Below, in pieces: positions 54,153-61,870 of a stretch of 64,000 nucleotides of DNA. Within the stretch, counting starts at the first letter, position 1. Each line of letters begins with the position of its first letter. The notes under the pieces were generated by a model. That model saw nothing but the letters and a program-made list of their open reading frames with translations. It was not told the origin of the DNA and searched no databases. Both the position numbers and the translations under genes were made by a program. This stretch comes from Bombella mellum. Its GTDB lineage: Bacteria > Pseudomonadota > Alphaproteobacteria > Acetobacterales > Acetobacteraceae. The DNA is taken from assembly GCF_014048465.1 (NCBI RefSeq), contig NZ_PDLY01000003.1:304037-368036 (forward strand), given 5' to 3'.

Positions 54153-54842
54153 TCAGAGCTTCGCTATGACCGTCTCGCCTCCGATCATCGTCTGCCCTTC
54201 CAGAACATCGGGGGTGACGCCCGGCGGCAGATAGATATCCGTGCGGGACCCGAAGCGGATGAGACCGAACAGTTCGCCAGCCCGTACCTGGTCGCCTTCT
54301 GCCACGTCGCAGAGGATGCGGCGTGCCACAAGCCCGGCAATCTGCACCACGGCCACCTGACGGCCATCGCCGAGGGTCACGCGCAGCTCGTTGCGTTCAT
54401 TGTGTTCGGAGGCCTTGTCCAGGCTGGCATTGAGGAACCTGCCCGCATGATAGGCAATCTTCGTGACTGTCCCGCTGACGGGCATACGGTTCACGTGCAC
54501 GTCCAGAACGGAGAGGAAGGTCGAGACACGCCAGACCGGTTCGCTGCCCATCTCCAGGGCGGCTGGAGGCGGGACCATGGAAACACCCGTCACACGTCCA
54601 TCCGCACTGGCGAGGACGAGGCCTTCACCCTGTGGAGACGTCCGCCGTGGGTTGCGGAAGAAATACAGGCAGAAGCCGGTGAAGGCGAAACCCGCCGTAC
54701 CAAGTGCCCGTGTCAGCCGCCATGGCGTGGCCCGCCCCAGCACACCGGCCAGCAGGCCAATGCCAAGGAACGGTGTGGCCGCACGGTGCGGCGGAGCAAG
54801 GACAAGTTTGAAAGATTTGATCAGTGACATGGGATTACTCAT
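54153..54842 (-). CDS. psd: Phosphatidylserine decarboxylase
   Basis: A 229-residue enzyme of the short Psd form that makes phosphatidylethanolamine. The pyruvoyl cofactor arises by self-cleavage at a Gly-Ser bond, here in IRFGSRTDIYLP near residue 202. The FLSVLDVHVNRMPVSGTV block contains the conserved His, and FFRNPRR is typical near the N-terminus. The start at 54842 has an AGGTGA site nearby. It forms the psd-pssA operon and so supplies the main zwitterionic lipid. Confidence 0.94.
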   Translation of the reverse strand: MSNPMSLIKSFKLVLAPPHRAATPFLGIGLLAGVLGRATPWRLTRALGTAGFAFTGFCLYFFRNPRRTSPQGEGLVLASADGRVTGVSMVPPPAALEMGSEPVWRVSTFLSVLDVHVNRMPVSGTVTKIAYHAGRFLNASLDKASEHNERNELRVTLGDGRQVAVVQIAGLVARRILCDVAEGDQVRAGELFGLIRFGSRTDIYLPPGVTPDVLEGQTMIGGETVIAKL

Positions 54843-55007
54843 ACGTCACCTGCCGGATGGGTCAAGTATTTCGTTGCAGGAGCCGGTGTGGAGCTGCAAT
54901 GAGGGGCATCAGGGTTGCGATGGCGGAGGACAGGTTTCATCCTGAGGAGACCATGCCTGTCATTCTGCAGTTTCCTGCGGGATTTCCTCTGGTAAGGAGA
55001 ATGTTTC

Positions 55008-55715
55008 ATGAATGTGGAAATAAGGCCGGTTCCTGTCTTTCAGGACAATTACATCTGGTTCGTCCGTAAGGAGGGGCAGCCCTGGGTGGTGATCGATCCG
55101 GGCGAGGCCGGGCCGGCGGAGGCGGTGCTGGGGAAGGAGGCCCCGGCTGCCATCCTGCTGACCCATCATCATGGCGATCATGTCGGTGGGGTGGCGGAGC
55201 TGGCACGGCGTCATGAGGTGCCGGTTTATGGTCCGGCGGACGTGGCGGGAGTCGATCATCCTCTGAAGGATGGCGATGAGGTGAAGGTGGCAGGGCTGAC
55301 ATTCCGTGTCATGGCCACACCGGGTCACACGCTGGATCACCTCTGCTATGCACTGGAAGGCGGGACCCCGGCTCTCTTCAGTGGGGATACGCTGTTCAGT
55401 GGCGGGAGTGGCCGCCTGTTCGAGGGGACTGCGGAACAGCTTTTTGCCAGCTTCCGCCAGTTTGATGATCTGCCGGACGGGACGCTTCTCTGCCCCGGCC
55501 ATGAATACACGCAGGGCAACCTGAAATTCATTGCCTCACTGGGCGGAAGCACCCCTGCGCTGGAGGCCCGCAGGGCAGAAGTGGCGCAGCTCCGGGCGAA
55601 AGGGCGGCCCTCGGTGCCCGTTACGCTGGGTGTGGAGCGGCAGACCAACCCGTTCCTCATGGCCCCGACGCCGGAAGAGCTGGCCCGCCTGCGGAAGCAG
55701 AAAGACCAGTTCTGA
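55008..55715 (+). CDS. gloB: Hydroxyacylglutathione hydrolase (glyoxalase II)
   Basis: A 235-residue metallo-beta-lactamase-fold thioesterase that frees lactate from S-lactoylglutathione in methylglyoxal detoxification. Metal ligands are in LLTHHHGDHVGG, the ATPGHTLDH block, FSGDTLFSGGSGR and the CPGHEYTQGN motif. The C-terminal glutathione-binding part is present (RQTNPFLMAPTPEEL). The AAGGAG site lies 8 nt before the ATG. It is convergent with nadC, separated by 4 bp. Confidence 0.94.
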   Translation: MNVEIRPVPVFQDNYIWFVRKEGQPWVVIDPGEAGPAEAVLGKEAPAAILLTHHHGDHVGGVAELARRHEVPVYGPADVAGVDHPLKDGDEVKVAGLTFRVMATPGHTLDHLCYALEGGTPALFSGDTLFSGGSGRLFEGTAEQLFASFRQFDDLPDGTLLCPGHEYTQGNLKFIASLGGSTPALEARRAEVAQLRAKGRPSVPVTLGVERQTNPFLMAPTPEELARLRKQKDQF

Positions 55716-55719
55716 GTTG

Positions 55720-56589
55720 TCAGGCCGTGCGGATGTCCAGCCCGATATCCAGTGCTTTCACGCTGTGGGTCAGCCAGCCGAGGGAGAGGATGTCCACGCC
55801 ACTTTCGGTAATGCTGCGGGCCGTGTCGGGCGTGATGCCGCCGGAGGCCTCGGCAATGGCCCGGCCCTCGATCATGTTCACGGCCTCACGCAGCATGGCG
55901 GGGGTCATGTTGTCCAGCAGGTAGGCATCCGGCCCGTCGGGGCACTCCAGAGCCTCGGCAAGCTGGGCGAGGGAGTCCACTTCCAGCTCGATCTTCATGA
56001 GGTGTCCGGCCCGCTGGCGGGCGGCGGCCAGTGCGGCGGGGATGTTGCTGCCGAAGAGGGCCAGATGATTGTCCTTGAGCATGATGGCATCATCCAGCCT
56101 GTGGCGGTGATTGCTGCCACCACCAGCCCGGACGGCATATTTCTGCAGGGCACGCAGGCCGGGGAGCGTCTTGCGGGTGCAGCAGATACTGACCCCCGTA
56201 CCTTCCACGGCGTCCACGATCTGGCCCGTGGTGGTGGCGATCCCGCTGAGATGGGACAGCAGGTTGAGGGCCACACGTTCCCCGCCCAGCACGGCACTGG
56301 CTGGGCCTTCCACCTCGGCCAGAACGTCGCCACGGGTGATGCGGTCGCCCTCCTGCCTGAAGGGGGTGAAACGGGTTCGGCCATCCAGAAGCGTGAAGGC
56401 CAGACGGGCACCGGGCAGTCCGGCCAGCCGTCCATCCTGCCGGGCGACGAAGGAGGCCCGCAGCGTGGGCTGGCCTTGCATGAGGGCCTGCGTGGTGACG
56501 TCGCCACCTGTGCCGAAATCTTCCCGCAGGGCGTTGCTGATGACCGGTTCCCAGAGCAGGTCGGGCAGGAAAAGCGTCTCAAGGGCCAT
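55720..56589 (-). CDS. nadC: Nicotinate-nucleotide pyrophosphorylase (QPRTase)
   Basis: A 289-residue enzyme that makes nicotinate mononucleotide from quinolinate and PRPP, the third step of de novo NAD synthesis. It has EDFGTGGDVTTQAL, LNLLSHLSGIATTTGQIVDA, the substrate loop CCTRKTLPGLRALQKYAVRA and GGSNHRHRLDDAIMLKDNH. It lies 34 bp after nadB and completes the nadA-nadB-nadC operon. The last strand (VDILSLGWLTHSVKALDIGL) is intact. Confidence 0.96.
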   Translation of the reverse strand: MALETLFLPDLLWEPVISNALREDFGTGGDVTTQALMQGQPTLRASFVARQDGRLAGLPGARLAFTLLDGRTRFTPFRQEGDRITRGDVLAEVEGPASAVLGGERVALNLLSHLSGIATTTGQIVDAVEGTGVSICCTRKTLPGLRALQKYAVRAGGGSNHRHRLDDAIMLKDNHLALFGSNIPAALAAARQRAGHLMKIELEVDSLAQLAEALECPDGPDAYLLDNMTPAMLREAVNMIEGRAIAEASGGITPDTARSITESGVDILSLGWLTHSVKALDIGLDIRTA

Positions 56590-56623
56590 GATGATGGGTC
56601 TCCTGGTGCTGGATGGAAGGAGG

Positions 56624-58090
56624 TTACAGGGGCAGGTCGGTCAGCTGCATGTCGATGTGACGGGGCGGCTGAAGACCGGGCGTGTCTTCCCGCCAGTGTG
56701 CCCCTCTCTGTTCCGGGCGGTTCAGGGCGGCCCAGCCGATGAAGGAGGCCGTCAGGGCGCAGAGATTCTGGCGGGCCAGTGGTAGGGTACGTTCCAGAAA
56801 ATTTTCCAGTCCTGTGCGGGTGCGGAGAATGCCGAGATGTTGTTGCATTTCGGCCCGGAAAGGCCAGTCCGTCGTGAAGGTGGGGCGTGCCGGTACCGTG
56901 GCGGGAGGGGGAGCTGTTCCGTCGTTCCGGCTGGTGTTGACGTCCCGCCCCGCCCATTGCCCGCAGACCAGAGCCTCCAGCAGGGAGTTGCTGGCCAGCC
57001 TGTTGGCACCATGAAGGCCGGTACAGGCGACCTCTCCGCAGGCCCACAGTCCCTTCAGAGTCGTGCGGCCTGTCTGGTCCACTTTCAGGCCGCCCATGTG
57101 GTAGTGCATGGCGGGCTGGACGGGCAGAATCTGGGTGTCCGGATCAAGACCGGCTTTTCGGCAGGCCTGCGTGATGCCGGGGAAACGTGCGCTGAAGGGG
57201 GCACCCGGCAGGGATCGTCCATCCAGAAAGACGGTGCGTCCCTCCCGCAGCTGGGCAGCGATGGCCCGGCTGACGACATCACGGGGGGCGAGTTCTTCCG
57301 TGAAGCGGTGGCCGTCATCCAGACGCAGCACGGCTCCGGCTCCCCGTACGGCCTCACTGATGAGGGAGAGGCGGCCTGTCTGGCCCGGTGCAACGAGGGC
57401 CGTGGGATGAAACTGTGTGAATTCCATGTCCCGCAGGGTGGCTCCTGCCCATGCGGTCAGAGCCAGTGTCGTACCCCGGTTGGAGAGCGGGCTGGTCGTG
57501 TGCTGATACAGCCCGCCGCAGCCGCCGCTGGCTAGGATGCAGTGCCGTGTGGGGATGAACCCGGCGGATGTCCATACACCCTGCATTGTCCCATCAGGGG
57601 CGTGGAACCCTTCCAGCGTGGCCTGTAGCCAGTGGATGGTGTCCTTTTTCCGGGCCTGCTGGAGAACATGCTGAAGGATGACCTGCCCGCTCCGGTCGCC
57701 ACCGGCAAAGACAATCCGTTCATGACTGTGGGCGGCTTCCAGATGGAGGGAAAGCTGGCCTTTTCCATCACGGGCTAGGGGCACGCCAAGCCGCAGGAGC
57801 GTTTCTACGGCACCCGGTCCTGCCTCGGTGATGCGCTGCACGATGGCCGGATCACACAGACCGGCACCGGCCTTGAGCGTATCCTCGGCGTGGCTGGCCG
57901 GACTGTCACCGGGACCGACCGCCGCCGCCATGCCGCCCTGGGCCAGGGTGCTGGATGTTCCTTCCCCCGTGAAGGAGGGAGCAAGCAGCACGCAGGGGCC
58001 GTCCATCTCCAGAGCCGCCATGAGTCCGGCCAGCCCGGCCCCGATGATGACTGGCCAGCCTGCGTGGCGGGAAAGGACATGTCCCTGCAT
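56624..58090 (-). CDS. nadB: L-aspartate oxidase
   Basis: A 488-residue flavoprotein that oxidises aspartate to iminoaspartate for NAD synthesis. The FAD motif is VIIGAGLAGLMAALE, with the succinate dehydrogenase-type active site region (LAQGGMAAAV, ERIVFAGGDRSG, the HPTAL block in EFTQFHPTALVAPG, and CGEVACTGLHGANRLASNS). ATG 58090 has AAGGA 7 nt upstream and was preferred to the GTG at 58105 that would overlap nadA. Length is slightly below the E. coli enzyme. Confidence 0.95.
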   Translation of the reverse strand: MQGHVLSRHAGWPVIIGAGLAGLMAALEMDGPCVLLAPSFTGEGTSSTLAQGGMAAAVGPGDSPASHAEDTLKAGAGLCDPAIVQRITEAGPGAVETLLRLGVPLARDGKGQLSLHLEAAHSHERIVFAGGDRSGQVILQHVLQQARKKDTIHWLQATLEGFHAPDGTMQGVWTSAGFIPTRHCILASGGCGGLYQHTTSPLSNRGTTLALTAWAGATLRDMEFTQFHPTALVAPGQTGRLSLISEAVRGAGAVLRLDDGHRFTEELAPRDVVSRAIAAQLREGRTVFLDGRSLPGAPFSARFPGITQACRKAGLDPDTQILPVQPAMHYHMGGLKVDQTGRTTLKGLWACGEVACTGLHGANRLASNSLLEALVCGQWAGRDVNTSRNDGTAPPPATVPARPTFTTDWPFRAEMQQHLGILRTRTGLENFLERTLPLARQNLCALTASFIGWAALNRPEQRGAHWREDTPGLQPPRHIDMQLTDLPL

Positions 58091-58101
58091 GGGACGGTCC
58101 T

Positions 58102-59091
58102 TCACTTGATGGCCAGCATCCGCTCGACGGAGCGGCGGGCCGGTTCCTGAAGGTCAGCCGGGATGGTGACTTCGGTGCTCATGGTTTCCAGAGCCTGACG
58201 GATGTTCTTCAGGGTGATGCGCTTCATGTGCGGGCAGAGGTTGCAGGGACGGATGAAGTCGGTCTGCGGGTGCATGGCGGCGAGGTTGTCGCTCATGGAA
58301 CATTCGGTGATGAGCATGACCTTTTCAGGTTTATGCTGGGCGATGTAGTCCATCATGCTGGCCGTGGACCCGGCATGGTCGGCTTCCGCTACGACATCGG
58401 GTGAGCATTCCGGATGTGCAATGATATGGAGCGGGCCATGCATCCGCCGGTACTGGCGGATCTCCTGCGGGGTGAATCGTTCATGGACTTCGCAGCGGGC
58501 TGACCATGTGTGCATCTTGATGCCGGTTTCCCGTTCGATGTTCCGGGCAAGGAATTCATCGGGGATCATGATGACTTCCGGCACGCCAAGGCTTTCCACG
58601 ACACGGCGTGCATTGCCGGACGTGCAGCAGACGTCCGTCTCGGCCTTTACGGCAGCGGAACTGTTCACATAGGTGACGACCGGCACGCCGGGATGGCGTT
58701 CCCGCAGGGTGCGGACATTTTCCGCCGTGATGCCTTCGGCCAGGGAGCAGCCTGCCAGTTCGTCCGGTATGAGGACGGTCTTGGTGGGATTCAGAAGCTT
58801 GACCGTTTCGGCCATGAAATGGACGCCCGCCATGATGATGACATCCTGTTCCAGATTCTGGGCCTCACGGGCCAGAGCCAGACTGTCCCCCCTGATGTCG
58901 GACACGCAGTGGAAGATTTCTGGCGTCTGATAATTATGGGCGAGGATGACGGCATTATGCTTGCGCTTCAGCTCAAGAATGGCCTCGATGTCATCTGCAA
59001 AAAGCCGGTCCCAGTCCTGCCGGGCCATGAGGGAGGCCACGGGGCTGTACAGCGCAGCGCGGGACGGAGAGGTGGCGATGCCCTGCATCAT
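58102..59091 (-). CDS. nadA: Quinolinate synthase
   Basis: A 329-residue enzyme that condenses iminoaspartate and dihydroxyacetone phosphate to quinolinate using a [4Fe-4S] cluster. The three cluster cysteines are in GCSLAEG, DVCCTSGNA and PCNLCPHMK. The start at 59091 (MMQGIATSPS) follows an AAGGA site 7 nt upstream; the frame stays open to 59286, but that DNA holds the promoter and operator. It is the first gene of nadABC; its product and that of nadB act as a pair. Confidence 0.95.
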   Translation of the reverse strand: MMQGIATSPSRAALYSPVASLMARQDWDRLFADDIEAILELKRKHNAVILAHNYQTPEIFHCVSDIRGDSLALAREAQNLEQDVIIMAGVHFMAETVKLLNPTKTVLIPDELAGCSLAEGITAENVRTLRERHPGVPVVTYVNSSAAVKAETDVCCTSGNARRVVESLGVPEVIMIPDEFLARNIERETGIKMHTWSARCEVHERFTPQEIRQYRRMHGPLHIIAHPECSPDVVAEADHAGSTASMMDYIAQHKPEKVMLITECSMSDNLAAMHPQTDFIRPCNLCPHMKRITLKNIRQALETMSTEVTIPADLQEPARRSVERMLAIK

Positions 59092-59110
59092 GGAGAGGTC
59101 CTTACCAAGG

Positions 59111-59131
59111 TTATACTCACTATGAGCATAA
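59111..59131. promoter_or_regulatory. NadQ-like operator of nadABC
   Basis: A 21-bp palindrome, left half TTATACTCA and right half TGAGCATAA around 3 nt, with a single mismatch between arms. It spans the downstream edge of the -10 element and the expected transcript start, 20 bp before the nadA start codon, so binding would repress nadABC. From memory it fits the TTATRCTCA/TGAGYATAA motif reported for the NadQ repressor of alphaproteobacteria; the regulator gene is not in the window. Confidence 0.75.
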
Positions 59132-59158
59132 TATAGGGCCTGCTGGAGATCATGCCAA
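59130..59158 (-). promoter_or_regulatory. nadABC promoter
   Basis: Minus strand: -35 TTGGCA (59153-59158), 17-nt spacer, -10 TATATT (59130-59135), a strong sigma-70 pair. It would start transcripts about 30 nt before nadA. Between 59159 and the next gene at 59416 I see only AT-rich DNA (59325-59365) and no other feature. Confidence 0.75.
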
Positions 59159-59415
59159 GGGGTTTCTGCTCCGGGTGTGTCAGGAGGAAAGACCGACCGT
59201 ACCGTTTTTTCAGGAGCGTGTTCTGGATGAGGGTGACCGGGCAGAGGCTGCTGTTTTCCAGTCGTCCCAATGAGGCCTGGTGTCATGCCGAGACACGTCG
59301 ATGTGCAGGGAGTGTCGCAAAAGTTAAAAAAATATTTCTGAATCGTTTTTCAATAGTATATGAAGGCGGCGGTATTTTGGATTCCATGTAAGAGCAGAAT
59401 AGTCAGGGGACGGAT

Positions 59416-60021
59416 GTGGTCGGGCCGATAGTGAAACAGTCATTGAAGATTATGGTGCTTTCAGCGTTGACTGTGGCAGGGCTTCCCGTCGCCCGTGCGG
59501 CTGATACGGCACAGCTGTCACCTGTCGTCATGTCCGGGACGGCAGGTGAGTGGGGGTATCGTTGTGTGTTCCCGCCGAACAGTCCAGCCAAGGGGCCACA
59601 GTTCTGTCTGATGCAGCAGAGCCTCATGATGCGGGGAGATGGAGGCAAGGCGGAACCCCTGGGGGCCGTCATACTGGCCCGGGCAACAGAGGATGTCGAC
59701 AGGGAGCCTATTGCAGGGCGTCCGTGGCGGGTAACGGCCATGGTTCCCCTTGCCCTGTCCCTGAAGACGGATGCCCGTATCGCCGTGGAGGGGCAGAGTC
59801 CCGTCCGTCTGCAGTGGCAGTCCTGCATCTCGACAGGCTGCATGGCCTCGGCGGACCTGTCTGCGGCGCAGGCGGAGCAGTTTGCCAGAGGGCAGACGGG
59901 CCACATCATGGTGGACAAGGTCTCGGAAGGGACGCTGACGATCAATTTCGCTCTGGATGGAGCTTCTGCGGCGATGCAGCAGATTGATGGCTGGATACAG
60001 CATTCTCCTTTTCATCGCTGA
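59416..60021 (+). CDS. IalB-family secreted protein
   Basis: A 201-residue protein with a signal peptide (SLKIMVLSALTVAGLPVA, cut after RAA). The body resembles the invasion-associated locus B family: two Cys in RCVFPPNSPAKGPQFC, an Arg/Leu-rich core with MVPLALSLKTDARIAV, and the CISTGCMASADLS block. The start is a GTG with AGGGGACGG upstream; a GTG 15 nt later is possible. It is the first of three collinear genes with a two-partner secretion pair 60 bp downstream and is likely periplasmic. Its role in that locus is not known. Confidence 0.75.
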   Translation: MVGPIVKQSLKIMVLSALTVAGLPVARAADTAQLSPVVMSGTAGEWGYRCVFPPNSPAKGPQFCLMQQSLMMRGDGGKAEPLGAVILARATEDVDREPIAGRPWRVTAMVPLALSLKTDARIAVEGQSPVRLQWQSCISTGCMASADLSAAQAEQFARGQTGHIMVDKVSEGTLTINFALDGASAAMQQIDGWIQHSPFHR

Positions 60022-60082
60022 AAAACGGATATTGGAGCAGGCTGGTCGTGGGCGGGTCTCGTGATTTCTGTGGTGTGAGCTG

Positions 60083-61870
60083 ATGCCCGAGGTGTCCAGG
60101 GCGTGGCGTAGGGTTGTGGCAGGGTGTCTGTGGGCGGTGCTGGCCGTGGGAGCCGTGCAGGTGGGCAGCGTGAGGGCCGCTCCGGCTCTGGCGGAAGCTC
60201 CTCCGATCATTCCAGGGCTGGGAGCAGGCCCGGGTTCTTCGCAGGACCAGTTCCAGCGTTTCCGTCAGCACCAGCAGCAGCTGGACTCCCTTCCACCGCC
60301 TGCCGCCAATGTGAAGGTGGCCCCCGAGGAGACCCCACAGGGTGCGTCACGGGCCTGCATGTTCATTCACAGGGTGAGCATTACCGGAGCTAGGCACCTT
60401 TCCGCTGGAAGTCTGAGGCGTGTCGCATCCGATTTTGAGGGACGCTGCCTTGGCGTGAGCGACCTCAATGGCCTCATCAACAGGATCAACGAGGCATATG
60501 TCCGCAGGGGCTACATCACGTCCCGTGCCTATCTGCCAGAGCAGAAGCTGAGCAGCGGTGAGCTTTCCGTTGTCGTGGTGGAAGGCAGGCTCGAGGGTGT
60601 GGACATGCAGGGGCGCAGCCGCAGGCTGGTGCCGGGCGTGGCCTTTCCCGGCCTGAAGGGGCACATCCTCAACCTGAGGGACCTGGAGCAGGGTGTGGAG
60701 CAGATGAACCGTCTGCCGCATTTTGGTGCCCAGATGAAAATCACGCCCGGTGCAGATGCCGGGGCCTCACGTGTGGTGGTGAACGCTCCGGCCAGAGGCA
60801 TCCTGCATGGCCAGTTCTGGGCGGACAACAATGGGCAGAAAGTGACGGGGCGTACGGTAGGTCATGCCCTGCTTATGGCTGAAAACCCGCTGGGACTGCT
60901 CGACATGTGGTCCGTGGAATATGACCATTCCCTGCGTGGGCCGGATCATGGAGCCAGAGGCACGTCTTTCCTGTCAGCCAATGGGTCGGTTCCCTTCGGA
61001 TACTGGACGGTGTTCGGTTCATGGTGGCAGTCACAGGATGCCTATCCGTTGCAGGCAGGGACCGAACTCTATCATCTGAATGGATCCCGGACCGACTGGC
61101 AGGTCGGATTTTCCCGTACGCTCTGGCGCAACAGCGTGGGGGTGACAACGGGACAGGTTTCGTTCGAGCGGAAAACGTTCGGGTCTCAGGTCAATCATAC
61201 CAGCATATTCAGTCAGAGCGGACGGCAGGCTTATGTGAATGCGAACATAAGTGAATCGCTCAAGATACTGGCCAGCAGCTGGTACATCACGGGTGGAGTG
61301 AAAATCGGCCTCGATGGGGCGGGAACATGGAACTACTATCCTGACCCTGCCCGGGATGAGCCACACACGGCCTACGTAAAACCCACGCTGGATATCGACG
61401 GCTACGTTCCTTTTGCACCCCGCTGGTTATGGCACACCACCATGCATGCGGAAATCAGCTCCCATGATCAGAATCCGACCAATGAGCTCCAGGTAGGCGG
61501 CCCCTACACTGTTCGGGGTTTTCTGGAGCAGGAGTTCATCGGCAACAACGGTGGCTACATGCGTAATGACGTCGCCTGGTCACCGCCGACGGATGCCATG
61601 AAATGTGGAGCCTATACGGGCGTGTGCAGGGGCCTTCTGAAAGGTGTGCAGATCTATGGCGCACTGGATTTTGGCGTGGTCCGGGCCGGTTTTCAGTCCA
61701 GAGCCACGCCAGCCGTCCTGAAGGGGGGAGAGATGGCCGGTGTGGGGCTGGGCGTTCGCAAGACGGGCGGCCTGCTTTTCTGGGATGTGGTCCTGACACA
61801 CGCCATTGCCCGGGGAGCCTTGCCAGCAGAGGGACTGATCACGTTTTTCAATGCAGGGGTACGGATGTGA
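60083..61870 (+). CDS. Two-partner secretion transporter TpsB (FhaC/ShlB family)
   Basis: A 595-residue outer-membrane protein. A signal peptide (VVAGCLWAVLAVGAVQV, ending VRAAPA) is followed by a proline-rich stretch, a POTRA pair at about 90-250 (ACMFIHRVSITGARHL; NRINEAYVRRGYITSRAYLP, a typical first POTRA block), and a C-terminal 16-strand barrel with VRGF in GPYTVRGFLEQEF, the invariant lid-loop motif. It secretes the following TpsA exoprotein. Its stop overlaps the TpsA start (GTGA), so the two are made in balance. Confidence 0.92.
   Translation: MPEVSRAWRRVVAGCLWAVLAVGAVQVGSVRAAPALAEAPPIIPGLGAGPGSSQDQFQRFRQHQQQLDSLPPPAANVKVAPEETPQGASRACMFIHRVSITGARHLSAGSLRRVASDFEGRCLGVSDLNGLINRINEAYVRRGYITSRAYLPEQKLSSGELSVVVVEGRLEGVDMQGRSRRLVPGVAFPGLKGHILNLRDLEQGVEQMNRLPHFGAQMKITPGADAGASRVVVNAPARGILHGQFWADNNGQKVTGRTVGHALLMAENPLGLLDMWSVEYDHSLRGPDHGARGTSFLSANGSVPFGYWTVFGSWWQSQDAYPLQAGTELYHLNGSRTDWQVGFSRTLWRNSVGVTTGQVSFERKTFGSQVNHTSIFSQSGRQAYVNANISESLKILASSWYITGGVKIGLDGAGTWNYYPDPARDEPHTAYVKPTLDIDGYVPFAPRWLWHTTMHAEISSHDQNPTNELQVGGPYTVRGFLEQEFIGNNGGYMRNDVAWSPPTDAMKCGAYTGVCRGLLKGVQIYGALDFGVVRAGFQSRATPAVLKGGEMAGVGLGVRKTGGLLFWDVVLTHAIARGALPAEGLITFFNAGVRM

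Noticed and set aside
59092..59286. N-terminal extension of nadA
   Set aside because: It would run through the promoter and operator; ATG 59091 has a proper ribosome site and gives normal length.
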